This document shows, in pieces, positions 47,507 through 59,560 of a stretch of DNA of 64,000 nucleotides. The notes under the pieces were generated by a model. The model was not told where the DNA came from. It made no database searches and saw nothing but the letters and a program-made list of their open reading frames with translations. A program made the position numbers and the translations under genes. The stretch spans positions 248,001-312,000 of the forward strand of contig JAPFBL010000324.1 in NCBI GenBank assembly GCA_026182355.1, written 5' to 3'. Each line of letters begins with the position of its first letter. Positions within the stretch are counted from its first letter, which is position 1. The DNA is from Hermatobates lingyangjiaoensis (taxonomy: Eukaryota; Arthropoda; Insecta; Hemiptera; Hermatobatidae).

Positions 47507-49340
47507 TCATAAATAGAAAACAAGTACCGCTTTATTATGAAAGTGGCCTAAAATTCCATTTATTTAAAATTCGATGATATATTAATGGGTTTGGCGTTTA
47601 TACAAAAAGTATTAACAAATATTGTACATTTTACTTTATCAACTAATTTTTGTTATAAAAAAACTTAGTAATTTTACATAAATTTTGTACCAATTTGCTG
47701 CAAAAGGTAAAGAAACGTAAAAATGTAATTATTAAATAGAATTAAATTAGCTAAACTTTTTTTGGAAAATGGAATTAGGCCACTTTCAAAATAAACGGCT
47801 CAAATAAGGAAATAACAACCAAATCGTTAACACAGCTTTATTAACAACAAAGTACCTTCAAAAAGTTTACATCAGTTCTTTTTCAACAATTCCATTGATA
47901 TATTACACTTATGTTAGGCATTTAACATACAAATACAGGTAACATAACCACACAATTGATAAGATTCTCATACCTTCTCATCATACATTAGCAGATATAA
48001 TTATAATTTTGCTTAAATTACGACCCATTTGCAATAATAATCAGAACACTTTGAAGTTCCTGTCAGCTCTAGGTCAAAGTACAGTAATATGAGAATTCGC
48101 AAAGCCTTTTCTTTACAAGTTTAATACGTGTCCAGTTACCCAGAAAAGAAATAAAGTAGTTTACATACCGTATTATCTTAACCAATTAATTAATTTTAGT
48201 TTATTTTAGCAAAGTAGTTGTTATTATCAATTTTATTTAAATACCTATTCAAAATAAAAGTATAAAATGTATCAATCTACTGATTTAACGAAACAAGGTA
48301 AAAATTAGTTATTGAAGTTTTTCTGAATTAATGAGTTCAAATTCTAGACTATTTTTAAGTGAAAGAATTATTTTACGAGTAATATGTTTTCCCAAATTGT
48401 TTATTGCTACATACTTAATATCTAAACAGAAAAAAAAAACCTGTAACTCTTATTGGGCATTAGGTATTTAACGCTTTATCACTCTTAACTATGGGAAAAC
48501 GTCTATTCTAGTAGCTTTAGGTAAACAAAATGCAGCCGTCTGCTACAATCAAGATAATTTATAACGATTCTATTTTCTTAAAATATCAATCCATAACTCA
48601 CTGCTTAGGCACAGTCAATTTTATTTCTCTTTCCAATTAGTCACTAATTAAGGCACTACTTGCAGGCTTCAAACCACGCCATTCAGCTAAGAAAAAAACC
48701 TATCTCTAATAATTTAATAACTTTTTTTCAATAAGTTTATATCTAATTTCATTAAATCCTTACTTAATAATAAATTAAATATTTATTAAGTTTGATTTTA
48801 ATAAATTTTTATTCATTCAAAACGAACATATTAAGTAGATATAAGGAATACATTTATTTTTTCAAATTAATACTATATCACAATGCAGAGATTGTTGTTT
48901 ACAGAAAGTACTAATTATATTATACTGCTAAAGATAAATATGAAGTAGGATTCTTATTTAATAAAAAAAATTATATTATTTATCTATAAATTTTTACATC
49001 AGAACTAATGGATACATTGCAATACCCATAATAAAGGAGGGGTCAAATTTATACTCTAATGATTCAATCGTCAAATATACTACTAAATAACATCAAAGTT
49101 CAAATCAAACTTTCAGACTCCTGATTTAAAATGTGTAATGTGTTTTAAATAATTAAAACACTTTCACAAAAATATCAAAATGTTAAAAGTAAATATATAG
49201 TAATTCTAGCTAAACTTTCGGCCAAAAGTACTCCTCCAAACTAGCAAAAGATAAAGATAACAAGACCACAGTACGTCGAGTCTTGCTTAATGCTAGCTTA
49301 CCATGAGTTCTCTATTAGTATTATCCTGTCCCCCTGTTTC
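47507..49340. other. 1.8-kb very AT-rich stretch, nothing recognised
   Basis: No open frame of note, no repeat family recognised. Confidence 0.5.
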
Positions 49341-49346
49341 GTCATA

Positions 49347-49560
49347 TTATATATATATATATATATAAACTGAATTCAAAGAAAGACATGCATAAGAGAG
49401 ATTACAATTATCTTCGGAGCGACTCACAATTTTCTACCTGATGACGACGCAGTCAAAATATATAGTAGTGAGCTTTTGTAATCTCTTTTATGTGTATTCT
49501 TCCTGTCAACTTAATTTATTTAGGTCGTGGAATGGTTTAATTTAATAACATATATATATA
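49347..49560. repeat. Small foldback between (TA)n tracts
   Basis: AAGAGAGATTACAA and TTGTAATCTCTT form short arms. Between them the plus strand has CTGATGA (49438-49444), GAC/GTC, AAAA in place of GAAA, and CTAC/GTAG: a decayed hammerhead-like unit. Confidence 0.5.
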
Positions 49561-49781
49561 ATAATAATTAAATGAAACGGTCCAACGGACTTTTAAATAA
49601 AAACCAATTAAAAAAGATAGCACACGCATAGACACAGGAAATGGTCTATCCTGGTAAGCTAGCATTTTTCTGTGTCTATCTGTGTCCTATCTTTTTTAAT
49701 TGGTTTATATATATAAAGATTTCACATAAACACGTGAAATAACAATCAATGATCAAACCACAATAAGAAATGGGAAAACAA

Positions 49782-49824
49782 GACTAAGATCTTTCAACCG
49801 TAACAAGCGGTCTTCGTCAGAGTC
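49782..49824 (-). ncRNA. Hammerhead-like motif, family X, intact
   Basis: Stem I GACT/AGTC plus an outer TGGG/CCCA across an internal loop, CTGACGA, extra A, stem II GACCG/CGGTT (one G-T wobble), GAAA, stem III AGATCT, T at the cleavage position. Confidence 0.6.
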
Positions 49825-49853
49825 AAAAACCCAACTTCGTCAGTTGGGTTTTT

Positions 49854-49896
49854 GACTCTGACGAAAACCGCTTGTTACGGTTGAAAGATCTTAGTC
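49854..49896 (+). ncRNA. Hammerhead-like motif, family X, intact, stem II changed
   Basis: Same as the opposite arm except that stem II starts A instead of G, turning the G-T wobble into an A-T pair (AACCG/CGGTT). All core positions are kept. Confidence 0.6.
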
Positions 49897-49929
49897 TTGT
49901 TTTCCAATTTCTTATTGTGGTTTGATCAT

Positions 49930-49973
<44 letters not shown>

Positions 49974-50529
49974 TCGTATATATTCAAGTAAGTCACCATA
50001 AAAAATTGGGGATTAACACTCTGAGGCATTTCGCTTCTCAAGTAAAACAAATCAAAAATTGGAAAAAAAAACCAAAGAAACATCGACAATACCTCATTTC
50101 TATACATCATTACAGTTACTAAATACATATTTCTTACACAGACATATCTTTGAGGTTTCACCAACCATCATCAGAGTTTTACATTTCATTTTCTACAAGG
50201 AAAAAATATTTATACAAAAAGTGATATAAATTATATTAAGCTATTTTTTAATTTGCTCTATTAATTTTTACAATTCTTTAATAAAGCTATTTCGTATTAT
50301 ATTAGACTTAGTTTATCTATAATTTTACTTGACAATAACAGAGTTATAATCGTTGACGAAGTATATTATGCAGTTGATGTGCTGTTTTGACTATATCCAG
50401 GTTATATACCATAAAACTTTAATTCGGTTATTAAGCTATCTCGCAATTTGTATATATAATTTTTTTCTTGTTATTAATATGACCTCCATATATTTTATAC
50501 AATCAATCAATTTATAAATGTAAATCATA

Positions 50530-50873
50530 TATATATATATATATATATATTATTGAAAATATCACCAACCTTAGCTGATGCATGTTGGTCATGAATCATA
50601 GATCATGAATGATCACCATTCATCTCCAGGACATGAATGGTCATCATTTGAAACATGTTACCTATAGGACATATGCTTCATTGTGTAGACGAAACAACGA
50701 CAGTGTTATTTAGGAAAATTGAGAAGCTTGTTAAGAAACAGGCATCCGCCAAGTTTGCTGTTATTTTCAATAATCACTGTCATAAGAGAGGACTGCTTCA
50801 AAAATTTACAAATATATATACATGTATCTTATATTTATATTATTCGGACGGACTATTATTTAATACAAATTAA
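50530..50873 (+). repeat. Diverged family Z unit with the conserved small frame
   Basis: Follows a (TA)n tract. The ribozyme core is rearranged (CAGGACATGAATGG then TTGAAACATGTT), but the open frame from 50655 (MLPIGHMLHCVDET, VLFRKIEKLVKKQ, SAKFAVIFNN) is kept up to 50775. Six of its differences from the 1407 frame fall at silent third positions. Confidence 0.55.
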
Positions 50874-52480
50874 GCAACATCAGTGCAAATGAGTACAAAA
50901 AATTTGTCTGATTACAAGATCAAGTAATCAAACAAACTATAAATAATAATTCCTTCTCTTTGCTATTGTACTCACTAAAATCAGTTATCAAGGTGAATTA
51001 ATACTCATGGCAACTTCTCAAAGATTCCTTTCTTAGTAATTATTATTAAAAACAAATTTACACAATAATCTGTCACTAAAGAATCAATATTCACTGAGCT
51101 GCTTATTAAAATGTATTTCGATATTTTAGCTATTGTTACAATACTATTAACTATTGTTATATTAATTTTCTGACCCAAAATTAGATTATACTCCTTAAAA
51201 AATAATTAAAAGATTTCATGAATAAATTAAATGATTTATTAAGTTAGTTAAGTTTTAGTTAAGCAACACTAAGAAATTCAGAAATGGAACTAATTAACTA
51301 CACTGGCACATAAGAATTTATTTATTTCAAAATTCCTACGATGAAAAACTTTTTACTAAAAATCGAAATTTCAGATATGAAAGTTTTATTTGAACTCGTA
51401 AAATTACCAATTATTCAATTATTTTGTTCTATTCGATTAGTAGATCATTTTTATTTTTATTTATTATATATAAAGCTAGTTTTCCTAGTATGCCATACTT
51501 ACTAGGCATACTAGGAAACGTAGTATGACTTAAAACTAGGCATAACTTAACCTAGTTATCAATTATTTAACTAGGTATTGCAACAAAATAAAGAAACGCC
51601 CTTCAGCGATCTGTTCATACTGTAACCATATCGTCATCAGACTAATCAGACGAAAGCAACACCAAATGATACAGCGTTGACTCAGCTGATGATTGAGCTC
51701 TTACTTCTGGTAACGAAATGCCAAACTAAACATAACTGCAATTTATTATTCCTTTACTTAATTGTTGATTGCACTTGCCCAATTGTACAGCCGTTTCACT
51801 TTATTAGAAATACGAGTATATAAATAGGAAAAGAAAGAATGAGCAATATAAAGAAAGATTTCATCAAAAGGCATAAATCATTAAAGGGCAATATTAATTA
51901 ACATGTCAGATCAAACTTTTGTACGACTAGAAATATTATAACATATCAAATGGTATAATTATACTACTTATTCACGGTAACTGTACTTTTATTTAAGGTA
52001 GTGTACGTAACTACATCAAAAATAATTCAAAAAACTATAAAAAAGGGTTCAGAAGCCAGAAAAAGTAAATAAACCACAGCAAAATTAATTGTTTAATTAT
52101 ATCCTAGAAATAGTATATGCAGTTATTGTATCCTAGAAGTCAACAAATCAGTCTATACAGAGGCTTTCTATCCAAAGAAAAGAAAGAAACACTTTAAAGA
52201 GAATAATTATAAATGGATTGTGTTTATAGTTCGTAAAGGCTTAAATGAAGCAGTATGCACATCAAGTTACTTTTTAAAATATCTGCAGTATAAACATGTT
52301 TGGACACGAAGATAGAAGTAAAGATGGTTCATAATTTGCTGAAACATAATTAATACATGTTTCCAAAAACAAAGTTAACAAAAAAAGTGACTGTACGATA
52401 AAAACGTTTATTATAGATTTAGATTCTTCTTTTATTATTAAAAATATATATTTATATTAGTTTACATCAAATAAAATGAA
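50874..52480. other. Gene-free AT-rich stretch
   Basis: A short perfect-looking inverted sequence (GCTAGTTTTCCTAGTATGCC and its inverse) lies at 51475-51540; otherwise nothing recognised. Confidence 0.4.
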
Positions 52481-52494
52481 AGGTTCGTGAGAAC

Positions 52495-52765
52495 AATAAA
52501 ATCGTTAACACAAAGAAAAGAACACAAAACTCACTTCAATATTTCGACATCAGTTGTCATCAGAAAGAAGTACCGATGCACATGCGTCGAGAAGCAAACT
52601 GCAACTGGCCTCCAAATCCAAGTTTGTAAACAAATGAAGGCCGGTTGCAGTTTGCTTCTCGACGCTCTACAACGCACTTCTTCCTGATGACGACTGATGC
52701 CAAAATACTGGAGTAAATTTGTTGTTATTTTCTGTGTATGTTTCTTTGCGTTAACGAGTTTATTT
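52495..52765. repeat. Foldback with two hammerhead-like units
   Basis: Arms AACACAAAGAAA/TTTCTTTGCGTTAACG and the inner GAGAAGCAAACTGCAAC.GG/inverse. Left unit 52534-52567 (minus) keeps CTGATGA, GAAA and ATAT; the right unit near 52684-52715 has lost the G of GAAA. Stem II GAC/GTC is broken by a different mutation in each arm. Confidence 0.6.
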
Positions 52766-54950
52766 TAGTTTAGTCATATTTTTCTTTTATTTTTTTTGTT
52801 ATCTAATAATCATTTTTTTATATTATCAGTAGTAAAAAATACCAGTCATAATGGTTTATTTTCGTTTAAAAAGGATAGACGTAATTGGTGACTTCCACGC
52901 GCCGTTCTCTAGGACAGTGTTCATAAAAAAAAAGGGGAACTATCTTACGTTTCTGTGGAAAAAGGAAGACGGTTGTCTTAAAGTTTACAGGTACTGTCGA
53001 GTTCACCTTGCCTTCCACCCATTTTATTACTATTACAAGCATCAATGAATCAGCACTTAGGAAAGATTCATGAATGGTCATTACATCATTCAATACAGTT
53101 TCTTCAATTTTAAAAAGTAGCTTTTACGTAGGCAATTGTGTCTGCTGTGTAGATAGTGAAGAATGAACACAAAAGTGTATTAAGGAAGCTAAAATAGTGA
53201 TGAGAGAAAGAAAGTTTGAACTCAAAGGTCAGGAGGTCAATGAAGACTTATATTCAGAATAGACTATGACCACCAACGCATTGGGACTTAAGGTGAAATA
53301 AATCACCTAACACTGTAGAAATTAATTTGGAAGGTTAGGAAAATTAGTTTGAAAAGAAATTTGAAATGTCAAAAGGTAACAAAATAAGTAATTCTGAATG
53401 CTGCTCGTTCCATTTTTGATATAATAGGACTGTCATAGGTCTGTGAAGTTTAAAAATCAAATTCCTAAAGTCAGGTTGCAACTGACTTAAGTTAAGATTC
53501 GGTTCAAGAGGTGCCAGATGGTATTAGGACACAATTTTTGAACTGGTTGAAGGGCATCCCAACACTGTCTGGAGTAAATATGAACAAAACTAGTACAAAC
53601 GGAACATAATATATCTTCTTTGATGTAACGGTTATGTTTATCAAAGCTAATTACAATAGAAAAATAAGGAGATGTCACTTACTCGTCGAAGAAAATACTG
53701 TAACTGATTTACCGTTGCTACCTATTAACAAATTCAAATAAATCAGTAGCTCTTTTGGACTAACTAAATAATGTATTGCTACTATAAATACATTGCATAA
53801 ATAAATAATGTATGCCCGGAATTAAATCCAGCCAAATCATACATATTATTAACTAGTTATGGCAACATCGCCCGTTTCTGTTACAAGAATGTAGTAGAAG
53901 AAAAAACTTAAGACTTCTTGAGTGTTATAAAAGAAGTGTGAACACATTTTATTTTATCCGCAATTATATTATTTACTGAAAAATATTCTAATGATTTGGG
54001 AATTATAATGTAAATCAAATATAGTGATTGGTAAAGTATACATTTTAAAAGGTCGAACTTCATACAATAAAAGAACTGGAATTCTTAAGACATGATGTTG
54101 AAGGGAAACGGAAAGTCTTATCATACTTCGCTTTACCATAAATGGTAAAACCAAATTCACAGAGAAACTGGAGTTCCTACCATGACAGGGTTAGTTTCTT
54201 TGGTTCACAGAAGTAGTTCAGGAAATATTTTTTTGGAAAATAAGTATTACTCTAAAGAATGGATAAAATTGCAAGATATATCCTTACAAGAAAGAAAGTC
54301 CTTAATAAAAGAAAGGACATTACTACTGTTTCTAAAAAAAATACTTAGCAATAATGCGGAAAACTAAAGCGAGGTACATTGCTTGTAAAAAATCCACTTT
54401 GTTCAACATGTTCAACACTATTTTGAGAGTAATATGTTGAGGAAGAAGATGAAAAAAGAACCGGAAAGAGGAAGACGTAACGTTTCACCTGAACAGTTAA
54501 GCATTTAATGTACAACCCAATAAATTATGCCACTTAACTTTATAACTTATCGTTATATGAAAGAAAAGTATTACAATGGAAAAATAAGAGCATTAACTGA
54601 CTGTTAACTGACAATGTTCATATATTTTGCTTTGTACATCCACTGAAAGGGATAATCGCCGAGGAAGAGACAGTAACCTTTTATTTGGAGGAGCTAGCAT
54701 ACTATCGACAAGCCATTCTGTCTACCTCATGGTATAGATAATAAATACAATTAAAGTTCCACAGTCGTGGACTAACCAAAGATTTTTAGTGGTACATTCC
54801 CGTCAATGCAGGGTGATAGATTGACACACTGGCTCAAGATCACATCTATGGAAAATTCCCATTTCTATTTTCTCCCGATAAGGCATAAACATAAAGAAGA
54901 ACAATACGTTTTCAAAACAAGTGAAATTATAATTCCTCTATCCATCGTAA
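52766..54950. other. Gene-free stretch
   Basis: Open frames on both strands at 52850-53093 overlap each other and show no domain. 54600-54950 may be the 5' side of the LINE scrap that follows. Confidence 0.35.
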
Positions 54951-54959
54951 GAACATTAA

Positions 54960-55272
54960 TCAATGCAGCAACTCCATCTGACTAGACAAACTATTACACC
55001 GAGGTTGTTTGAAATATAAGATAGATCAAAATACGCACTTGATGAAATATTTAAAGAGCATGATCTGGATCAGCTGGCTTACTCTGAATCTAACAAACAT
55101 TATTACCCAGGCACACATGCATAGATTGGGATTGACCCTGAGCAAACAGTGTCTACTCTGCAATCACAATTCAAGCACACTGGCTAGTTCTGCTCTCGTC
55201 CTTCAAACTCCAAACAAGGTCACTTCAGAGAAGAGAATTGCAAATGGGAGAAATCCCAAATTCGAATATTGA
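54960..55272 (+). pseudogene. LINE C-terminal fragment
   Basis: ITQAHMHRLGLTLSKQCLLC followed by NHNSSTL resembles the HLHR.GL..S..C.LC....STLEH block near the C-terminus of Jockey/R1-type LINE proteins; the frame then runs into unrelated residues and stops. Confidence 0.5.
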
Positions 55273-58200
55273 ATAAAATAAAGAAGATTTCGAAAAGCGT
55301 TACTTCGTAACAAAACATTGTTTATGTCTAAGTTTACTAGACATAATTACCAAATATGAGTAAAGAACATATTGTACGACTAGAATTGATTCTCAATGAT
55401 TTAAAAAAGCAGGAACTTTGAATGGAGATATATCACAGGAAACACATGCAACAAAAAAAATCTAAAATCTGAGTCAATACCTATCGAAACACGTCTTGGG
55501 TAGGCTTTAGTAGGTCTTCAACTAACATTGTCCTACAAAAGAGAACCATTCCCTGACAGTTATATCAGTGTTGTCACTACTGAAATAAGTGTCCTGTAAG
55601 GTTTAATTACCTTGGAGATAACTCACCCAACAGAAAATTCAAAATATGAGGTTATTGAAGCCACTACTGAACACAATTTTTTGTATACATTTATAAATCC
55701 TATAAAACAAATTCCATTCAAATAAAAAACACCATATTTCTTGAAAAAAAATTCTTTGTATCAATTTTATACAAAGCTATATTCATCAGTATGTTGTAAT
55801 TTTTAAATCATTGTTATTAATTCCGTACTTGTGAAGTATTTAAAATAATTATTGTTTGAAGAAGCAAAATGGCTATAATAAAACACAACTCCTTTCATAA
55901 GAAAATATTCTACTGACAAACTATTAGTGTCTATAATATACTTAAACGGGTAGTCTTATTATAGGACTAGAACCAATTGAAAAATAAATACTTCCATTTC
56001 TTCCTTCGAAAATGATTTCACTACTCATACATACAAGATGTCCTTAGAGTTTAAATTAATATTACAAATTGTACTTGACTAAAAATTATATAGGCCTGAG
56101 AGACTGTGAAGGACAGACAACCATCTAGCAAAGACAAGACAAAATAATCCACAGACCTCTTTACTCATCCTCCACAGATTCCTTACTCTTCAGAACACAT
56201 ATAGTGCTGCTGAGTCACCTAGGTCTGAGTGGTGCTGGGAAGAGAAACTGTCAGAAAAACTATCTCACCAAAACATTTTTTACCTTTAAGAGTCTTGTTT
56301 TTAAATATTGTCATCGTGTCTATTTTGTATTTTCATTTCATCTTTACTTTAGTTTTTAATTCCTTCTACAAACACCTAGATAATAACATAATCACGCGTC
56401 CTTAATACGATATCCATATTTCATCAATAATTCAATCAGTTTGGTCTTTCCGAACTTGAACTCAAACTATGTTTGAGTGACAATATTAAAACTAGTATTA
56501 CAAAATAATACTCTTCACAATTAGATACAATAATTAATAAGAATCTTTTAATAAAGATCCAAAGATATACTGATTTGTTTCATGTTTTAAGTCCAATATA
56601 AATAGTATCTTATTCATGCCTTAAGAATTAATCAATCCATGAAACGGACAAAAGTTCATTGACCCACTTCGTAAGATGGACTGAGCTTTTGCTTACTTCA
56701 TGAAGGGAGTAATTTCACGGATAGGCGTAACATATACACTTAAAACTAGCTTTAGGAATGGATTGAGGTCAGTTTTATAGTAAACATAGATTTATATGAA
56801 AGCAAACTAAAGAGATTAATATATCACTACTTTGAAAATAAATCATTTCAAACAAAAACGAAACAGGAAAGGAAGTTTCCTTTTGTTGAGATGTTTAAAA
56901 TTCGAGAAACGTTTAAACCTCTAGTCTTATACCCAATTTTCTATGAAATTGACCAATAAAATTTAATTCCAATATTGAAAAAAGAAAATAAACATACAAT
57001 CCCTTAGTAAATTCCATACCAATTCAAAAATATTGAAACTATTCTAGCTTAAGCACTATAATAAAATAAATATTACTATTTTTGTTTTTATATAAAAATA
57101 GTAAACTCTATTTTTTTTATTAAGACAATATAATTTTAATATTTCTGAGATTATTGCTATTTGAATCTCTTAATTTTATAAGACAAAAATAAAAACTGAA
57201 AATATTTAGGCCCCTTATAAGCATTATGAATTAGTCAAACTAACCAGAACGTTCTCAGGCTTCGGGCCTCGTCTCTCTACAGCAGTAACTTGAAGAGTAA
57301 AACTTGTTAAGGACATTGTCCAAGAACGACTGAGAAAGCTATATAATGCTCCAGGAAAGAAGGACTTATATACTTCTATTTAGCACTAAATAAACCTCGG
57401 AGGACTTAACAACCTCTACTTATAAACACATTAGTCCGCTGAAAGAGATTTCAAATAGAGATTCCTATATAAAAATCATTTGCAATTTTTGGATTTTTCA
57501 ACGAATATTGTAAAAATTAGTGTTTCAAAGATATTTAATAAATTAATGAAATATTTTGATAAAATGAAAATATTCAGAGAATGAAATTCATTAATGAAAT
57601 ATTTTTATAAAATAGAAATGAAGATGTCTTCTTTGGGAAAAATATTTATGGTATTGTTAAATGAAAGACAAAATAAATAAACAAAAGGTTTTTAAGGATA
57701 TAGTAATACTTAAGGTTATTTTTGCATCGAAAGTTTTTTAAAGTTAAATTTATTTTTCTAAAAAATATTTAAACTTTAAACAGTGCTTTTTCAGTAGTAC
57801 TACAAGGTAAACTTTCGGACACAAGGAAAAGCAGTTAAGTAGGAAACCTTCAATAATTCAACACATACGATTTTAAATTTAAAAAAAAAAAAAAAAAAAA
57901 TAGCGTAAAAACCTGAGTTATTTAAACAGATCTTCTAATCTGGTGTTAAACTGAACTCTTACTAATCAGGATTTATTTTTCGTTCAATATGAGATTCATG
58001 TTTTCATAAATTTGAATTACAACTGGAAGATTTACAAAAAAAAAATGGTGTGTTAGAAAAACACCACAATTTATTTGACTATTCACATTTACAAAGATTG
58101 GCATTTTTACTGTGAATATTTTAATATATAACAATACTTTATTAACCAAACATTCCTTGTCTATATGTCCCATCATTTATAAGAACTGTAATATATCTTT
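55273..58200. other. 2.9-kb AT-rich stretch, no gene seen
   Basis: Contains a poly-A tract at 57880-57900. No repeat family or exon recognised. Confidence 0.45.
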
Positions 58201-58204
58201 TCAA

Positions 58205-58440
58205 CGGAATGGATAGGAATCGATCAGAGAGGGAAACCGAGCGCACGGGAACAGAGACGGTTGGAGAGGATCTCTGTACCAGTCCACTTCGTATACTTCT
58301 CTTATCTCTCCTGAAGACGATTCAAACTGAAAATTAGAGAATATAAACGTGTATTTTTAATTTCTCTATGCTTCTTAATGAACATAAAAATATATTTGTC
58401 CTTTTCGGATCATACTTTTAACGAAAAAGTGTATAATATA
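58205..58440 (+). repeat. Family Y unit
   Basis: The motif at 58307-58340 keeps TCTC/GAGA, CTGAAGA, GAAA, AATT and A, but stem II (GA with CT) no longer pairs well. The partner arm upstream is shortened. Confidence 0.55.
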
Positions 58441-59085
58441 TTAAGTTAACTGTCGACTCTCCATCAATTCCTGAGGACGGCCGCCATAACGATCAAAATA
58501 TTGAAAAATTAGTCCTATTGTTACGTTTCTTTCTTTTTTGTCACAGTTTTTATTTTATTTTTATATATATTTTAAGTTTTATATATATATATATAGTTTT
58601 CTATGAATTGTTCGGGGAAAGGATTCGTTATGATGGTGACCAATAAAATGGAAATGTAAATTCAACGAAACCAGTAACTCGAAGGGGTCTCTATTGTGAA
58701 GAAGTTGGAGTCGAGTGTCAACATCTTTTAATCAAGAGAGACTGTGCAACCTCTACCCCCATTGAGATGAAGACAAAGGCTACTTTTCCTAGAAGACAAA
58801 TGAGAGAATCAAGTAAAATAAAATCAATATCCGTAGCAGACAATAGAAAAAACCAACACCCAACTACCAAAAAAAAAAAAAAAAAAAAAATCAGAAATAG
58901 AAAGGGAGCAGAAGTTCACTGCAAAGTGAGGCTCATGTTTTCTGCCAATATTCTTATATTACAGAGGGACTGTGAACCACTATACCCATTGGCGGAATAA
59001 CGGAGGCTTCACTGGGCAGCCTGAAACCGGGTCTTTTTAAGAACCACAAACTCTACTCTCCTATTGGTCATCATCGTAACGAATC
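58441..59085. other. Gene-free stretch
   Basis: (TA)n at 58576-58595 and poly-A near 58870-58890. The plus frame 58767-59000 spans the poly-A and is unsupported. Confidence 0.4.
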
Positions 59086-59087
59086 AC

Positions 59088-59102
59088 ACACACACACACA
59101 CA

Positions 59103-59145
<43 letters not shown>

Positions 59146-59560
59146 ATGAAATCAAATCCGATCGGACTATACAGTTTAAAAACTTTGAAAAAAAGGAATG
59201 AAAAACACAACTAGGACTCACATTCAATATTTCAACCCTCTTAACGGTTGACCTCAGGAAAGGAAGTTGAGTGTCGAAAAGACGAAAGTCAACTGGACAG
59301 CTTCACAGAATATGCCCAGGTTCTTCAGGCCAGAATATGGCCACAGCTGGTTCTTCAGCTATTTCTGCTTCTTTTCGTTTACAGGCCAACCTGTATATAT
59401 TCTGTGAAGCTGTCCAGTTGGCTTTCACCTTCTCGCCACTCAACTTTCTTTCCTGAGGTGGACCGTTAAAAGGGTCGAAATATTGAATGTGAGTCCTGGT
59501 TTCAGTTGTTATTAGTATTTCTCAATATTTTTAAAGTACATATATATATATATATATATC
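59088..59560. repeat. Foldback V between (CA)n(TA)n and (TA)n tracts
   Basis: Arms of roughly 100 bp at about 59190-59310 and 59400-59510 around a unique centre, bounded by (CA)n(TA)n at 59088-59140 and (TA)n at 59540-59558. Hammerhead-like motifs at 59223-59260 (minus) and 59450-59487 (plus) use CTGAGGT in place of CTGANGA; stem II is AACC/GGTT in one and GACC/GGTC in the other. Plus frames 59248-59469 are by-products of the fold. Confidence 0.7.

Larger units (their letters stand above)
49705..49975. repeat. Family X head-to-head foldback, best preserved
   Basis: Arms about 49707-49835 and 49838-49935 are nearly perfect inverse copies, meeting at the palindrome CCCAACTTCGTCAGTTGGG; a (TA)n tract of about 40 bp follows. 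Motifs at 49782-49824 (minus) and 49854-49896 (plus) are both intact. Confidence 0.85.

Noticed and set aside
49823..50164. 113-codon minus frame with a Tyr-Ile repeat
   Set aside because: The repeat is the translated (TA)n tract; the rest is the family X unit.
59248..59469. Two overlapping plus frames resembling a small protein
   Set aside because: They arise from the two arms of a foldback repeat.
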